Of a stretch of 64,000 nucleotides of DNA, positions 12,017 to 25,000 are shown piece after piece. The DNA is from Toxoplasma gondii ME49 (taxonomy: Eukaryota > Apicomplexa > Conoidasida > Eucoccidiorida > Sarcocystidae). The translations under genes and the position numbers were made by a program. Where the stretch lies: contig NC_031471.1 of assembly GCF_000006565.2 (NCBI RefSeq), forward strand, positions 1,054,001 through 1,118,000, in the 5' to 3' direction. Every line of letters starts with the position of its first letter. The stretch's first letter is position 1. The notes under the pieces were generated by a model. It made no database searches. It saw nothing but the letters and a program-made list of their open reading frames with translations, and was not told the origin of the DNA.

Positions 12017-15000
12017 TAGATGGACATAGATAGGTGAGGATAAATATAGATAAATAGATATGAATAAGGATAGATAGACAGAGAGACAGAAGTAATTGGA
12101 TATAGAAAGATAGATATAGACAGATCTAGACAGAGAGGTTTAACTAGACATAGATAGGTAGGTAGACGGATATATATTGGTACCTGTATATTCTTTGGGC
12201 CACCGACAGCGGACTTGACGCCCAGCAGTGCATATCTCTCTGGTCTTGTGACCAGCGTCTCAAACTGCTCACGGCAGCGACGTCACCTCGAGAAGCAGAG
12301 ATGCGGGTGAATTGTGAGGATCAGAAAAAGGTAAAGATTGACCCTCTTGTTTTCCATAAAACCAGACAGTTAACTTGCGTCTCAGAGCTGTCCAAAGAAT
12401 TGAGAAGCAACTAGAAAAACTATATCGAAAAACGCAGAGTGAGAGGCGTGCAAACACGGGCGTCAGGGAGCCTGATGTCTTGTAGGTGCTCCGTGTCTCC
12501 CCTCGCAGGACTCGTCTGTCGGCCGTATCTGTCGCGCCTCGAACGTGGAACCTTTCCTGTCCTCTTGTTCTCTCAGAGTTCCCTGTTAACGACGAACGCG
12601 ACTTCCAAGCTAATCCAGCGTCTCAAAAGGAGAGGTGGTCGACCTATCGATCCACGATCGCCCCTCTTCAGGCGCACTACTCGAGCACCTACAGCAATGT
12701 CATGTAGGACCTAGTGCATGCGTCCTTCGTCTCTGAGAGAACGGTTGGATTCTCCAGGATTCCCTTCAGAGCAAGCGTCAAACGGAATCAATGAAATCTC
12801 GATTATATCAACCTAAAGCGTCGTGTGTAGGGAAGATAGAGTCGGTGTCGGTATATACAATTATAAAACACATACTTAACAGGTAACTGTTAACATGATA
12901 TTGTAACTGTATCTACTTTCACCTCGAGCACTGAAACAGCCAGCGGTTCGTAGATAAAATGCGGTCTTCCTGCTTGTGGTTGCTGTTCGACGCAGATGTG
13001 TACAAGACTGTCTACACTGCCATGCATATTTTCATGCACTTCCACGTACATATTTTCTTCGCCCATGTACAAAAACATATATGTATAGATGTATATGCAT
13101 GTCTACCTATGGTTGTATTTTCTTTGTGCTGTACACATCTGCATGCACGTTTGCATGTAAATAAACGCATACATGCAATTGTGTATATGTCGGTCACGCC
13201 GTGTTTTCAGATTGATCCCGTCAGAGGCGAGCGTGTGGCGCCAATTTGAAATTGCACGGAAAGAAATCGAAGTAGGCGGAGAGATGATGCCTTGTCTAAA
13301 ATGCAACAATTTGGCGAACCTCCAAATCTGCGCTTATTCGTAACAGCCGCACACTCCTGTATGCTTTCGCCTGTCTTTCACAGGAGGGGTGTCTGCATCA
13401 CTGGAACGGTTAAGATCATACACGTTCATGCAGCACGCAGAATGCGACACGGCGTCTCAATGCAAATACGCAGTTTTGAGGCAGATTTGCAAGTACAGAA
13501 ATAAACGAGCTCCGCCGTCCCTACATATAGATGCAAGTCTTTGTATAGAGAGATGCCTCTGCGTGAGGCAGGTGATGCTGTTACTAGAAAGACACGACCG
13601 CCCATCGGGCTCACCGTATGAACCTCGGTACACATTTCCTGCACGTTGGCAAGAGACCTACGTGACGCTGAGTCCGCGAATTTCTGGCGTTTCTTTTATA
13701 GGGTTTCTGCAGACGAAAACACGAATATCTGCGACGCAAAGCAGCTGGAATGGCAGCGCGCTGCTTTTTCACTGGACGAAAGCAAAGCAAAATTCAGCAG
13801 CTTGTGACAGAGGCGCTGAAAACATACTGCCCTGTGTGTTGGACCCTCGAAGTAGGTTCGGCTTCTGCGTGTGAACAACAGACTTTAACGGAGAAGAGCG
13901 AAAGGAGAGAGGGAGAGAGGGAGAGAGGCGAGCGGGGCCGACTCGCTCAGAGGCAGTCCGGTTTGCTTCTTAGCCGATTTGAGTTTAGTGTCATTATATG
14001 ATTTCTTACAGTATAGACGACCTTTGTCCGCCTCAATGATGCAAACGCCCTGGCGGCTCCAGTCCTGCTGCCGCCTCTCTGTTGAAGCCTACAGCTTCGA
14101 GGTCCCCAGTGAAACGTCGCGCCAGACGGAGTCGAGACCGAAAGAAATCAGGAGGAAGAGAGGGGCATCGACTTTAGCTTTGCACGCAACAAGATGACAC
14201 TTCCCCTCAGAAGACTGACTGGGCAAGCAGTCTTTGCTAAGCGCTCTTGGTGTTATGACCTCTTACGGTGCTGGCCTGGGTCACGCTTGTCTCTCGTTTC
14301 GCTTCTGCCGCACGTCACTGTTCTCTCTCCACTTTGCCAGCTGCCATATTCTAGTTTCCGTGAATGTTTGCACTGGTGTTCTACCTGTCTCTTCTGTGTC
14401 GCCAGCGTTTGGCGATCCGTGAATTGGACGAAGCTCTTCTTTTGACTTCTCTTCTTCGAGATGTCTCCTTCTTCCTACCTTCCTGCAGGGCGCTCTGAAC
14501 GACGCGAGAGGAATTCCTTTCTACCAGGCGGAGTTTCAGGGAGGCGTGTACTTTTGCTGTCGTGAGGGTCATCTCGAGGTATGCTTACTGCTTTCTTGTT
14601 GCTGAGTGTCTCTCCTCTGCCTTCTGTATCATGCCTTTTCCGTTCTCTCGTCTTCTTCTCTTGCCTCCTCCTGCGTACAGTTCAAGAGCACTTGGGGCAT
14701 CATTGTTCATGCTCCTCCATATTCTCGAGTTATTCTTCGCCTAGTTTGCCTCGTGTCTTCTCTCTCTGTCTTCTCCTTTTCGACACGGCGTTGGTTTGTT
14801 TCTGTGGTGCGTTCGATCCTGCTCGTTCTTTATCTAGGCCTGCATACTCTCACGCTCTGTGTGACTCCTTTCTGTATTAAATCGGCTTCCCCCCTTCTTT
14901 AACGCGTTTTGACTGCTTGCTATAGTTCCTCAAAAAAAGTCGTTGTCTCATTCGATGCTCCTCCATGTTTCCCTGAACAATGCGGAATTGTTGTTTGTTT

Positions 15001-17358
15001 CCTCGATTTGTTTTCTTTCCCTATGCCCGCCTCGGTATGTACAAGACTATCCGGATATGTGTTGTTTTCTTCGCTTGTTTGATGCCGACATTCGTGTCTA
15101 GGCCTTCCTGAAGACTCCCTCGGCTTACATTCGAGAAGGCATCCCGAAAGAATTGCCCACGCGCCTCGCGCTCGCGGAGCTCCAAAGCTTCGCTTCTCCG
15201 CCTCAATTCCAGTTCAAGGGTTTCTGTAGTGTCGTCTTTGGTGGGAGAACCTGAAAAGCGCGAGAGGCGCGACGGAGCGAAAGTGAAAAAACCTAAAAAG
15301 ACCTGCTGAGGCGGTTCTCTCGACACCAGTAGCAATGAAGGGCCAGCTTCGCAGATGTCGTGGAACAAAGACGCAACAAGACACAAAACGACAGATAATA
15401 TGAGGGAAAGATGACATCTGCGGTTGGAGTGCAGTGGGAACAAACGGGGAAGCGTAAATGCATGGAAAAAAGGGAATGAGAAGAGTAAACACAATCTCGA
15501 CAGACGTAGTGAACAGCTAACGGGAGACGATGATGTTGCCGAAGAACCTGACAACTCTTCGAGTCCTGAATTGCTGACGCGTGACATTCGAATATTCAAA
15601 GCTCGAATATCAGATAGTAGCCCTAGGTTAATAAGGGATAACGTAACTACTAACAGGCCACCGGTTTTGGATGGAATCACTTTTAATACCGCATGATAGG
15701 CCTGAACATACACCATGCAAGTTCGTTAGCCGAGAGACAAAGACCCAACAGTGTTACCGCTTACGCCGCGGAAAGAAGCCTTTGCGGTGCTCGACCAATA
15801 TTTATGGAGTGATAAGAAACTTGTCTGTTCTTTACTTGGTTTTCTTGTGTTTCCTTTCAGCTGAAGAGAAGCGATTCGTGGAAGGCCACCATGCCCTAGT
15901 GGCGAAGTACGTTGGTGAATTTTGGAAGTTCAGCTCAGAGGAAGCACTTAGTGCATTCCTCCTCTATCCTTCCAATTACGTTGAGCTGGCGAGGAACGTG
16001 CCGCCAGAAAAAGTGGAAGCCGAGGCGCTAAAAGGACCGAACCCCCCCAGGACCCTGCAGCAAATTGCGCGAGACGGAGAGGCGAAATCGCCTCCCCAGC
16101 CTGCGCTGACCAGCTTGGCCGGAGAACTGAAAGATGCTCTAACGTTTCTCGAGGTAAGAAAAGAGAATGAAAAGAATCGCTTCAAGCCCATGTCCTCCAG
16201 TTGAATCCCACGACGGTATACACTCTCTTACAAATGAACACCTTGCCTATCGTTAAGCATCTATCTATCTACCTATTATATATATATATATATATATGTA
16301 CTTGTATATATCTATGGGTTAAGTAGGTACGTACAACCTTGAGTGATACATTCAAGGGGTGTTCTGTTTTTAGTCGCTCACGGAGCTCGAATCATGCATC
16401 CACTAACACACGCATTTATTGGTCAAACACAGTTTCGGCGTCAAGGTGAGTGTATGCTCTCTAGAGATGTTGCAGCGGTTGGGCCTCGAAAGAGATCAAA
16501 ACAAACTTTGGGTATTGTATTAGGGTCTTCTTTCCCCAGATTTCCACCGCCGAACTCCTCACTGAGGCACTGACAATGGCAGGTTTGAAGCGGCCTGTCT
16601 TCCCCGGCCAGAGCTTCCGCCAGAGTGCGCTTCACTTTCTGGCGCTGTACCTCCATGCTCACAACGTCCTTACTCCCCCGGTCTCTCACCGAGACGCGCT
16701 GCAGTCTCTGGAGAATTTCGTTACAGGTAAGTGAAGTGAGAAAGTGAAGGAAAGAAGTCGCCAGTGCTACAAGGGGACATGTGTATATTGAGATGTGCAG
16801 CTATCTTCCATTCGTATAACTGCATCTGTGCCTGTGTGTATATTGCCTTGCTCATCTGTACATTAGCCGATGTCGACATATGCATACGTCGTCGAATCCC
16901 TGGCATCCATATTAAAGCAAACGTACGTCTGTATGCTCCTCGTGAGGTCACCGCTCATCACTTTTACACGCAGATTCACTGTATTCACTACCGCATTTTT
17001 ACTAATTAAGTGTGCGCAAGAAAGCCATTCGACGGTAGGAGAAAACGACCCTTCCTCATCCTTGAGTGAGGCCCTGTATCTCCAGTCCTGTCGATTTCGA
17101 TCGATTTGTTTCTGTGCCTTGCTCATTTCGTTTCGCCTGTTTTCAGATTGTCGCCTTCCTTTCGACATGCGCGACAAGATTTTTGCCCTCTTCAGGCTCT
17201 TGCAAACACAGGAAGGGAGCAGGGCGCCTCTTCCGGGAGAGACTTGGACCATCGTTGACGAGCTGCAATACTTGAGGTGGACAGAACGCTTTGACGAGCT
17301 TTTCAAGGTCAAAGACCATCAAAGTGGCAACGCCACCGTCCCCTTATTTTCTGTGTAG
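1..17358 (+). CDS. AK9-type multidomain adenylate-kinase-like protein (5' end outside window)
   Basis: Exons: <1-701, 1252-1382, 2038-2299, 2702-3217, 3979-4100, 5123-5237, 5743-6043, 6441-7000, 7454-7595, 8046-8160, 8445-8810, 9074-9157, 9505-9573, 9994-10118, 10490-11787, 12577-12703, 13211-13271, 13702-13851, 14489-14578, 15102-15240, 15861-16153, 16540-16726, 17147-17358. Phases agree throughout (2054 residues, stop at 17356). Adenylate-kinase-like segments alternate with short Cys-Pro-Val modules typical of AK9 proteins: SCPVTLFDEG near 77, GHYCPVSL near 5757, TYCPVC near 13822 and FKGFCSVVFG near 15214, each followed by an A-V/E-Y-x-G-x-V/I-Y/F strand. The clearest kinase segment is GFVLDGYPTHVGQA near 10566 (exons 9994-12703). 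Nucleotide-binding loops are degenerate. Exon 10490-11787 carries a long Glu/Arg-rich low-complexity insert. The family transfers phosphate between nucleotides in its active members and is linked to cilia and sperm; here a structural role is inferred. The 7000/7454 junction is the least certain. Confidence 0.85.
2497..2545. repeat. TA / GATA microsatellite in an AK9-like intron
   Basis: TA repeats run into ATAG/GATA repeats, in the intron between 2299 and 2702. Confidence 0.9.
5326..5470. repeat. Imperfect (TGTA)n microsatellite in an AK9-like intron
   Basis: About 145 bp of TGTA/TATG units with interruptions, in the intron between 5237 and 5743. Confidence 0.9.
9833..9854. repeat. (TA)n microsatellite
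   Basis: A pure TA run in the intron between 9573 and 9994. Confidence 0.95.
10740..11690 (+). other. Glu/Lys/Arg-rich low-complexity insert in the AK9-like protein
   Basis: Within exon 10490-11787, about 315 residues are almost entirely E, K, R, G, D and S, placed between the kinase core strand near 10566 and the segment ending at 11787. It is in frame and has no stop. Such disordered insertions inside conserved domains are common in coccidian proteins. No domain is recognised. Confidence 0.8.
11930..12180. repeat. Compound (TA)n / (GATA)n microsatellite
   Basis: A pure TA core at about 11984-12014 is flanked by ATAGATAG-type repeats, all within the intron between 11787 and 12577. Confidence 0.92.
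16277..16297. repeat. (TA)n microsatellite
   Basis: A TA run preceded by CTAT repeats, in the intron between 16153 and 16540. Confidence 0.9.
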
Positions 17359-17411
17359 AACCCAAAACGCGGACGGTGAAACAACAGAAAGAAGCCAGGA
17401 AGTGTACGTGC

Positions 17412-17432
17412 ATATATATATATATATATATA
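17412..17432. repeat. (TA)n microsatellite
   Basis: A pure TA run about 55 bp after the stop of the AK9-like gene, in its probable 3' untranslated region. Confidence 0.9.
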
Positions 17433-18858
17433 TCTACAGTCATCACCATATCGTTACATATATGTCTCTGTGTGTATGATTTTGCATATTTGTACATGAA
17501 CCCGTCTATCAGTGGACACGTCAGTGTATCCATGATATACTTATAAACGCACACACAGAGCGCGTCATCCTGCCTCCAACCACCTGGACTAGGAGACCCA
17601 TTACGCCGTTTAGCACGGGAGATTTTAGCTCCGTGACTCAACATGGACAGAAGCAGCGGAGAGGCAGAGGGGGAACGATATTCAAAGAGATCGAGAAACG
17701 CAGAGACATGATGCTCTTTTCTACACACCTACGTAATATGACAAACCCGCTCTGGCGTCTTTTGCCGCAAAGCGAGAAACACCCAGACGCGAGTCGGCAA
17801 ATGGAACGAGGGAGGGGAAAAAGCATTTTTACTAAGGCGCTAGGAAAGGATGCCGCCGCGAATTCCCTGACGAAGAGAATCGAATATTGTCTCTCGTCCT
17901 TGCCGTTCTGTACATTGTGTCACCCGATAGCCAACGCTCAATCATTCCATGCTTATTACTGTTTTGATACCAAACTGGTTTAATAAATCAAAGGCTCACT
18001 GGGAAGTTAGCATTTAACATTCATAACTGAGTATCAACATTTTAGCTAATCAATTTTTAAAAAATACGAAAACTGACATTTGTTTAATCAAACAAATTCA
18101 AAAAGCAAAGTGTCACGTCCAAATGAAGGAACTGTGTATACTTTATTATCCTTACCTCCACATTCTCTCAGCACGCAACAGGACTGCTGGAGTCTTTCCT
18201 CTCCGCGTTGAGTGTGTGGACGATTCGTTAAACGATATTCTCTTGAAGCTAACACCCTTCCACAGAGACCTGCAGATGCGTTTTGGCGTACATGAGGCTT
18301 CTCTATATATGAAGGCAGCCGTCGATATTTATCCACCCGCGTCCCAAAATGAATACACCTACAGATGTCCATTCAACACGCTGTTTTTACCGGGGCATGT
18401 GTACTTTTCGCATGCGTCTTTCTCTAGAGGTGTAACGAAAGCAGAAGCCTGTCCCCACTTGCCGAGGCCCGAAAGCTGGCAGCGTTTCCACTGAGACGCC
18501 TTCAAGGGATTGCCATTAATTCTCGCCGCATTGGCTTGATAGTTTTCTCCTCTTTGTCTTGTGTGCCAAAAATTGAAAAACAGTACATCCGGCTCATGTC
18601 ACGTGATGCGACAAGTCAGTATAAAAAGGGGAAAATGCGTCTCGCACACAGGCACGCAAAGTCTATACACGTCTAGAGGGTCAGGGGAGAAAACCTCCCA
18701 TAAGCGTCAACTCAACTCAGCGAAGGATAACTGCATGCACTGGCATTTTCAGATCACCTAGGTACACACCTACAGAGGCAGAGACAGGTGAATCGACTGA
18801 CCAGTCGATATACGGCAACTATACTTACAAAGCGAATCCCCCACGCACCTACGGATAC

Positions 18859-18870
18859 ATATGTATATTA

Positions 18871-18909
<39 letters not shown>

Positions 18910-18910
18910 T
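18859..18910. repeat. (TA)n microsatellite in the convergent spacer
   Basis: About 50 bp of TA with two short interruptions, between the AK9-like and GAA1 stops. Confidence 0.93.
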
Positions 18911-19087
18911 TGGTGAACAAGGCACACGCATATGTATCCATATCTGTTTAGGGTTTGTCTGTCACAATATCTCGACCGGGACATGCCAACGAGCTCGAGC
19001 GACTAAACGCACATGAGGCCTTGAACACATGAACTGGGCGTTGGGGAACTTGCAAAAAAATAGCTCTGAGTGCGCTTCTAGAACGCT

Positions 19088-22000
19088 CTAGGGAGGAAGG
19101 ACAAGAAAGACAGCTACCAGGAAGAAGGAGAAGGGCAGAAGGCCGAAGAGAAATGTGGCGAAGTTCGCTGTATTGACACAGACAGAGTCGCGTGCCATGG
19201 AGTAAAGGAAAAGCAAAAACGAAGTAGGTTGCTGGGGAAACAACCAAGCCGACCCTAAGGGCAGCAGTGCACGCATGTGGTTTTCATAGTCGCGCGACAA
19301 GGCCTGCGGTTCTCCCCACGTCGAGGAGAGAGAGGAAGAGTCGAGAGGGTACTGCGGAGGAGATGATGAGAGAGGACGAAAGACAGAGCCGGCGCGCAGC
19401 CACTCCAAGAAGTTGAGTGGAAGGAAAGAAAACCATGGAAGGTGTTCAGTCTGGAGAGTAGAAAGCGCTTCGTGTACAGACGAAGCGAGTTCCTGCGCTG
19501 TTTGTTGCAGGCCCGTTCGATAAACCTGAAGAAAAAGCAAATATAAACAAGCGATTCCGGTGAGAGAGACCTCAAGCTAGGCGTGGCGGACAACACGGAA
19601 AGTCCTCGAGGGGAATAGCAGCGAGTGACCGAAGAGCGGAGACAGAGGCAAAAGAACGGAGAAAAGGTTCCGGGAGCACGGAGAGCGAAGAACCGCAAAC
19701 GCGTGCAAGAGCGGGGCAACAAGATGGAGAGACAAAAGGGAATTGAGGCAGCGCTGTTCGGCATGCGAACCTTTATGACATCTGAATCGAAGACGAAGAG
19801 AAGGACACCGAGAAGGACGACGGCGACAACCACTTTCCGAAGCAGCGTCGCCACCTTCACCATTATGCATCGTTTTCTCCATTTCGCCATTGCTTGCTTC
19901 AGCTCTTCGTCTTCACCCTTCTGATCTTCTCCGCAGTCCTTCTTCTCCGTGTTCTTTTCTTCTGTGTCTTGCTTGTTCTCTTCGAGAAAAGGCCGGGGAG
20001 GTTCCGCAGCTCGGTAGCCGAGCGGGACTACCAGCCAGGCCATTGGAACCATGAGGCACGAGAGGAAGGCAGAGAGGCCCCAGTTGTAGAGCTGCAGTTC
20101 GAAAAGCAGAAAAGAAAACGCATGCACCGAGTGCGAGGTTGCGTATATTTGAAAAACCAACATCTACATACAAGCTGTACAAGTTTCATGATATTCACTT
20201 TGGCAGTCTCCTTCCTAGTGTTAGTCGGCAGGTATGTATGGATACTAATCGAGTCCTCTATAGTATAACTGCTACTGCTGGGTGTAAATATTATGAAGTT
20301 ACGGTAGTTCTATCAAGCCTCTCCTTCCAAATATATTTCATGGAAAACCTAAACGTCGCATGTTTGATTGGCATTTAGACGACAAGGGGAAACACAGTGA
20401 GGCCAGTTGTGGAGGCTCTGAAACACGGAGCACGGAAGAACACAAGAAGAGTCGGACAGGCGGCTGGAGGAACTGAATAGGTGGTTAACACCGTGACTGA
20501 AAATGTGGGGAGAGTGACTTTTTCAGGGAGCAGACTGAGACAAGAAGAAGCGATCGATGTTAAACTCGTGACACCTACAGTGCCTTTCAGCGACAAGTCC
20601 GATTGTGGGGTGGGGAAGGTAATAAATGGGGGGCGAGCACATCTGGTTGCGGTCCATGAACGAAGCGACTCACCGTGAGCATGACAATAATCCATACAGC
20701 GAAAACACGGACGCAGAATCCCCGAACAGACAGCCACAAAGGTGGGGGCGCCCTCGGAGGTTGCCAGGCGGCTTCGACTTCTTCGTCTTCTTCCTCCGGC
20801 TCTTCTTCCTTATGCGGGTCTTCGACGTGTGCCTGCTGCTTCTGCTCTTGAGAGCCACTTGCCACTAGTTTTTCTTCTTTCTTCTTCCTCTCCATCTCTT
20901 GTACGCGCTCGAGTGCATCTGCTAGGCGCCTGGCCTCGCGAAGTTTCTCCTTCTCGTCTTCTGTCTTCTCGCGCTTCGGCGTCTCCCAGAGAATCGCCGG
21001 ATCCGTCACAGTTGCCCCCCCGAGAGACGCAGGAAAGCCTTCTCCGGCCGCTGTTCTTTGGGCGTTGATGCGGCGACCCAGCCACATGACGAACGTGAGC
21101 AGAAGGAAATAAAAGATGAAAAGAACCTGCAGCCAGATGCTCGCTTTCTGAAGAGCGTAAACACAACCACAGAAAACACAAACCCAATGACGCGACTGAC
21201 GCTTCATACAAACCGTGCATGCATGCGACAAGGCAGGCACGTGAGCGTCCATGGAGACGGATCTCGTCGGGCGTCGTAAGGTTACGAGATTGTATCAATT
21301 GTTACAGAACACCAAACCTAACACACTTCAATTGACTTGAATGCTATATGGCGGGACGATGAGTTAGATTCAGGACCCAAGGCAGAGCCCATCGTTGCAC
21401 AGAAGCGAAAGGGTCGTACCCTGTGCACGGTGTTTTTCGCGTCCACACACGTCACTGTGAGATCGTAGATGAAACGGAAGAACGCGCGAGATGTCACACC
21501 TTCTTTCAACTCAGTCAAGCCAATTTCCCCCACAAAAAAGGTAAGGGAGTATCTGTAGAAGAAACCGATGTAGCGCGGCGAAGAGCCTTGCATTCCGCGC
21601 TACCGAAACCTCGCATGCGAGCAATAAAAATTTCACTCGTGCGCCGGCGCCCACCGGGTGCACAAGCACTAGGCGCATCACGGCGAAAAGAAATGCTGAC
21701 ACAGTTCAGGAGCGTCTTACCTGACTATACTGGAGATACGCGTCTCGTTGCCACGAGGCGCATGAGGGAACAAGTGCATGTGGGTCGCCAAAGAGGAGCG
21801 AATTAACGGACGGCTATATAAGACAAGCCAGCCACACGCATTCGCAGAGAGGTATGCAAAAGGTATCGACAGGAGGTGACAGTGCGTGGGTATGTGCAAT
21901 CATCTGCAGGGCGCGCGAAAGCCCATCAAGGACACAAAGATTCAGATAGCACAAGAGATACCCAGAACCTGAGAACACGAACCAGACTCAGCAAGATGGA

Positions 22001-25000
22001 GAAGCGAGAGGCGCTGACGCGAGAGGAGCACACGCCACAAACCGGCTCGACTAGGAAACTGCAATCGCATCGATCTGAGGGGACGAAGCAGAGGAGCTTA
22101 GGGGGGGGAGTCCTCCTACCCTCGTAGCAAGGATGAGGGCGGGGAGGCTGCATGCAAATGCCAGCAGAAGGAGAGCGATGGCGGCGAGGAAGCCTCGAAT
22201 GTCACGCATGACGCGAGACGAGAGAATCTGCACATGGGAGAGGGGGAAAGGGCAAACTCCACGCGCAGTATGAAGAGCACCGCCACCGGCGAAGAGAACG
22301 AAAGGCCCGAGCGACACAAAAACGTCCCCTCGGTATGTGTTGCCGAGCCCGCGCCATTTGAAAGTCTGTCAGTGGCCGCGTTCCATTTAGCAGCTGCTAG
22401 CTAAGACGGCGGGGATGCCCCACGTTTTCTTCCATTTCATATCATTCAACTGTGCCTCATCCTTTCTTGAGGCTGTCCCTTCACTCCCTTCTTGCCACTC
22501 TCTCTCTCGTTCCCCGTCCTCAAACACTGTAGACTAGAAGGAAAACCGACGCGGTCGTTGGCCCGGGTGTCTCCTGTTTCTCTTCCTGCTCTTCCCCTGC
22601 CGTCGCTCCAAACTCGCCCTCATCATTTCTTCTGTTTCGTGTCTGAACGTGACTGACGGGAATGAGAAGCAGAGCAAGCATGGTAAAGACCGGGTACAGA
22701 AAGGCGCCTGAGGAGACGTGTGCATGGCTGCTGGCGTAGAAGTAGAAGTTGAAGGAGTGGTGCAGCGTCTGCAGCACGTTGCTTTCGCTTCGCGTCAGCC
22801 GCTCCAGCACTCTGAACGCAAGCAAAAAGGCAAACGCCACGCGATCGCAAGCTTTCCCAGCTTCCGTTGAGACCGAGAAACGCGCAAGGAGGAAAACGCG
22901 ACCGAAACCGGATGCCTGTCGACCTCGGTCAGACCTCTCTCACGTCTCCCACGTGCAACAGCTCAGAGCGGCAAGTGAGAAGAAACGAGAAGCAGGACCA
23001 CCCTCTTGCTACCTCCTGAGTGTCACCTGCCCCACCGTTCCACACCCGCACCAGCAATCATCAGAGGGGGTGATGAAACGCAGAGGAGACACGAAGACAG
23101 TCCTCTCTCTGAGCTCCCTCGACCCGAGCATCGACCTGAGCAGAGACAAGCCAGAGTCGTCTGCAAGGTCAAACGCAGCGCGGGAGAGATGCAGCACGCG
23201 AGAAAGAAGAGAGACTTTTGAGAGCATGCGACGCACAAGCGTCTACGTAAGAGTCCGCAACAAGGACCCCTATCCGGTCACCGGGACAGAGGAACGATGA
23301 CGCCAAACCCGGAGCAAAAAGGTGGTATAGAGAACGAAGCCGAAGCCCTCGAAACGTGAGTGAAAGAATGGCAAAAGATCTCTCAACTAGGGCTGAAAAC
23401 TTCAAAGAGAACAGGCGGCAGACATGCAGTCAGGGCATGTTCCGTTCGATTTCCGTGCAACCACATCGCGTGTGCACATCCCCTTCGCTACGTTTTGGGG
23501 AAAAAAAGCTGGCGACCTCGTCGAGGAACTGAAAAGCCTCACTGTTTCCTCCCTGACCTTTCGTCTTTGCTTACCTGGCTAAGTCGCCCCATCTGGAAAG
23601 AGGAGCGTCTGAGGCGACTCGACCTCTGCCGCCGCCGGTTCTCGCCACGATGGTGAACGTGGGAATCGCTTCTTCCAGGAGAGCAGAGTGCGGGCGGTGA
23701 GCGCCCCAGTTCCGTGCCATGCGAAACACATACTCCCACGTCTAAAGAAAACAACAGAAAGAAAGGGACCCTTAAAAGCTGAGTTCTTTCGCCTCAGTAG
23801 GACAGTTTGTCTCGCGTCGCGGCGAATGCCCGACTCAACTCGAAGGAAAAATAACGGTACCACTCACTCATCAATCCATTCGCACGACTCCCCCAGACAA
23901 GAGTCAAAAATGTATTAGCACGCAACACAATACACACGTGCACTCTCATGTTTACACACACATCATAAATGGATAAATATATACGTATATATATATATAT
24001 ATATATATACATATTGACAGATGCTCATACTGTTGTGCATGCGAGGGTGCGAACATACGCACAGCTGTAGAAAATAAGGTGTACGGCGAGTCATGCTTTC
24101 GTACGTCTCCATCGCCTGAAAGATGCAGATACAAGTGTGCAATTGACACATACATGTGCAGTCTTGAACTTGCACACCCAGACACACTGTCTGTGACTTG
24201 GGCATCTGTTTCTAGGTAGAACCGGTGTTTAGATGTGTGCGTGCGTTTGTCGAAACGGCAACTGTGTTGCGACGGGTCACTTCTACAAAAAATTTAAGTT
24301 TTGAAAAGATGCTTACATTTCTGAGTTTCACAGCGACTCCAGTTCGTGCGGCTTCAGCCATGAACACATTGACGATATCCTGGTTCGGCAGCCGCCCGTC
24401 GGTGCCTTCAATGTCCGGCGAGAGAAAGCGGAAGCCCTCCTCTCGCTCTGTCCCCTCTCGATCGGGTTCCAGCGCCACAGCCATCCGGAGCAGTCCTCGA
24501 CGAGGGAAGAACGACTGAGACCGAATATAAGCCGACAGCCACGCGCGGGAACCCGCCGCGTAGGGGAGGCGGAAGTCGGAGAAGACGAAGAAGACGTCTC
24601 TGCTTAGCCACGGGGCTGCATGCTGGAGAAAGACACTTAGAGCGGAGGAGACGGCCGCCACAGAACCGGCGCCTGGGACTGAAGGAAGAGTCGAGTACGA
24701 AGAAGAAGCGACGAGGGAGGGGAGATGGAGGAGCGAGTAGTCGAAGGAAGTGAAGACTCCTAAGGCATCTCGGCTGTCGCCTCGGTCGCTCTTTGAGATC
24801 GCAATGAGGTTGTAGTGCCATGTCCCGCAGATGACATTCTCGTCGTGCTGCGTGTCTGCACTTAAGTCTGTAAAATGACTTTGCCCTTCATCTTGAAGGA
24901 GAAACGGCTGAAGATAGACCTCTAAGCCGGCACCGGAGAAAAGGTGGAGCAGGCGACAGAGGAATCTCGGGGGCCGGTTGAGCAACTCGGTGCCTTTGTC

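Larger units (their letters stand above)
17359..19087. other. Convergent intergenic spacer between the AK9-like gene and GAA1
   Basis: This spacer lies between two stop codons that face each other, so it must hold both 3' untranslated regions and both polyadenylation regions. It is markedly more AT-rich than the flanking exons, especially 17990-18100, and contains two TA microsatellites. No convincing gene is visible; the short ORFs lack splice or composition support. Confidence 0.7.

Noticed and set aside
14013..14112. Possible extra AK9-like exon (acceptor near 14010, donor near 14113)
   Set aside because: It is in phase 0 and open, but direct joining of 13851 to 14489 reproduces the AK9 Cys-Pro-Val module without interruption.
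20025..20045. GGTAGCCGAGCGGGACTACC-like sequence resembling a tRNA-Ser/Leu D-arm box A
   Set aside because: It lies inside GAA1 exon 6 coding sequence, is simply codons there, and no matching acceptor stem, anticodon arm or T-loop follows.
21318..21593. 91-codon minus-strand ORF between GAA1 exons 4 and 5
   Set aside because: No GAA1-like residues; exons 22227-22120 and 21147-20674 join in phase 0 without it.
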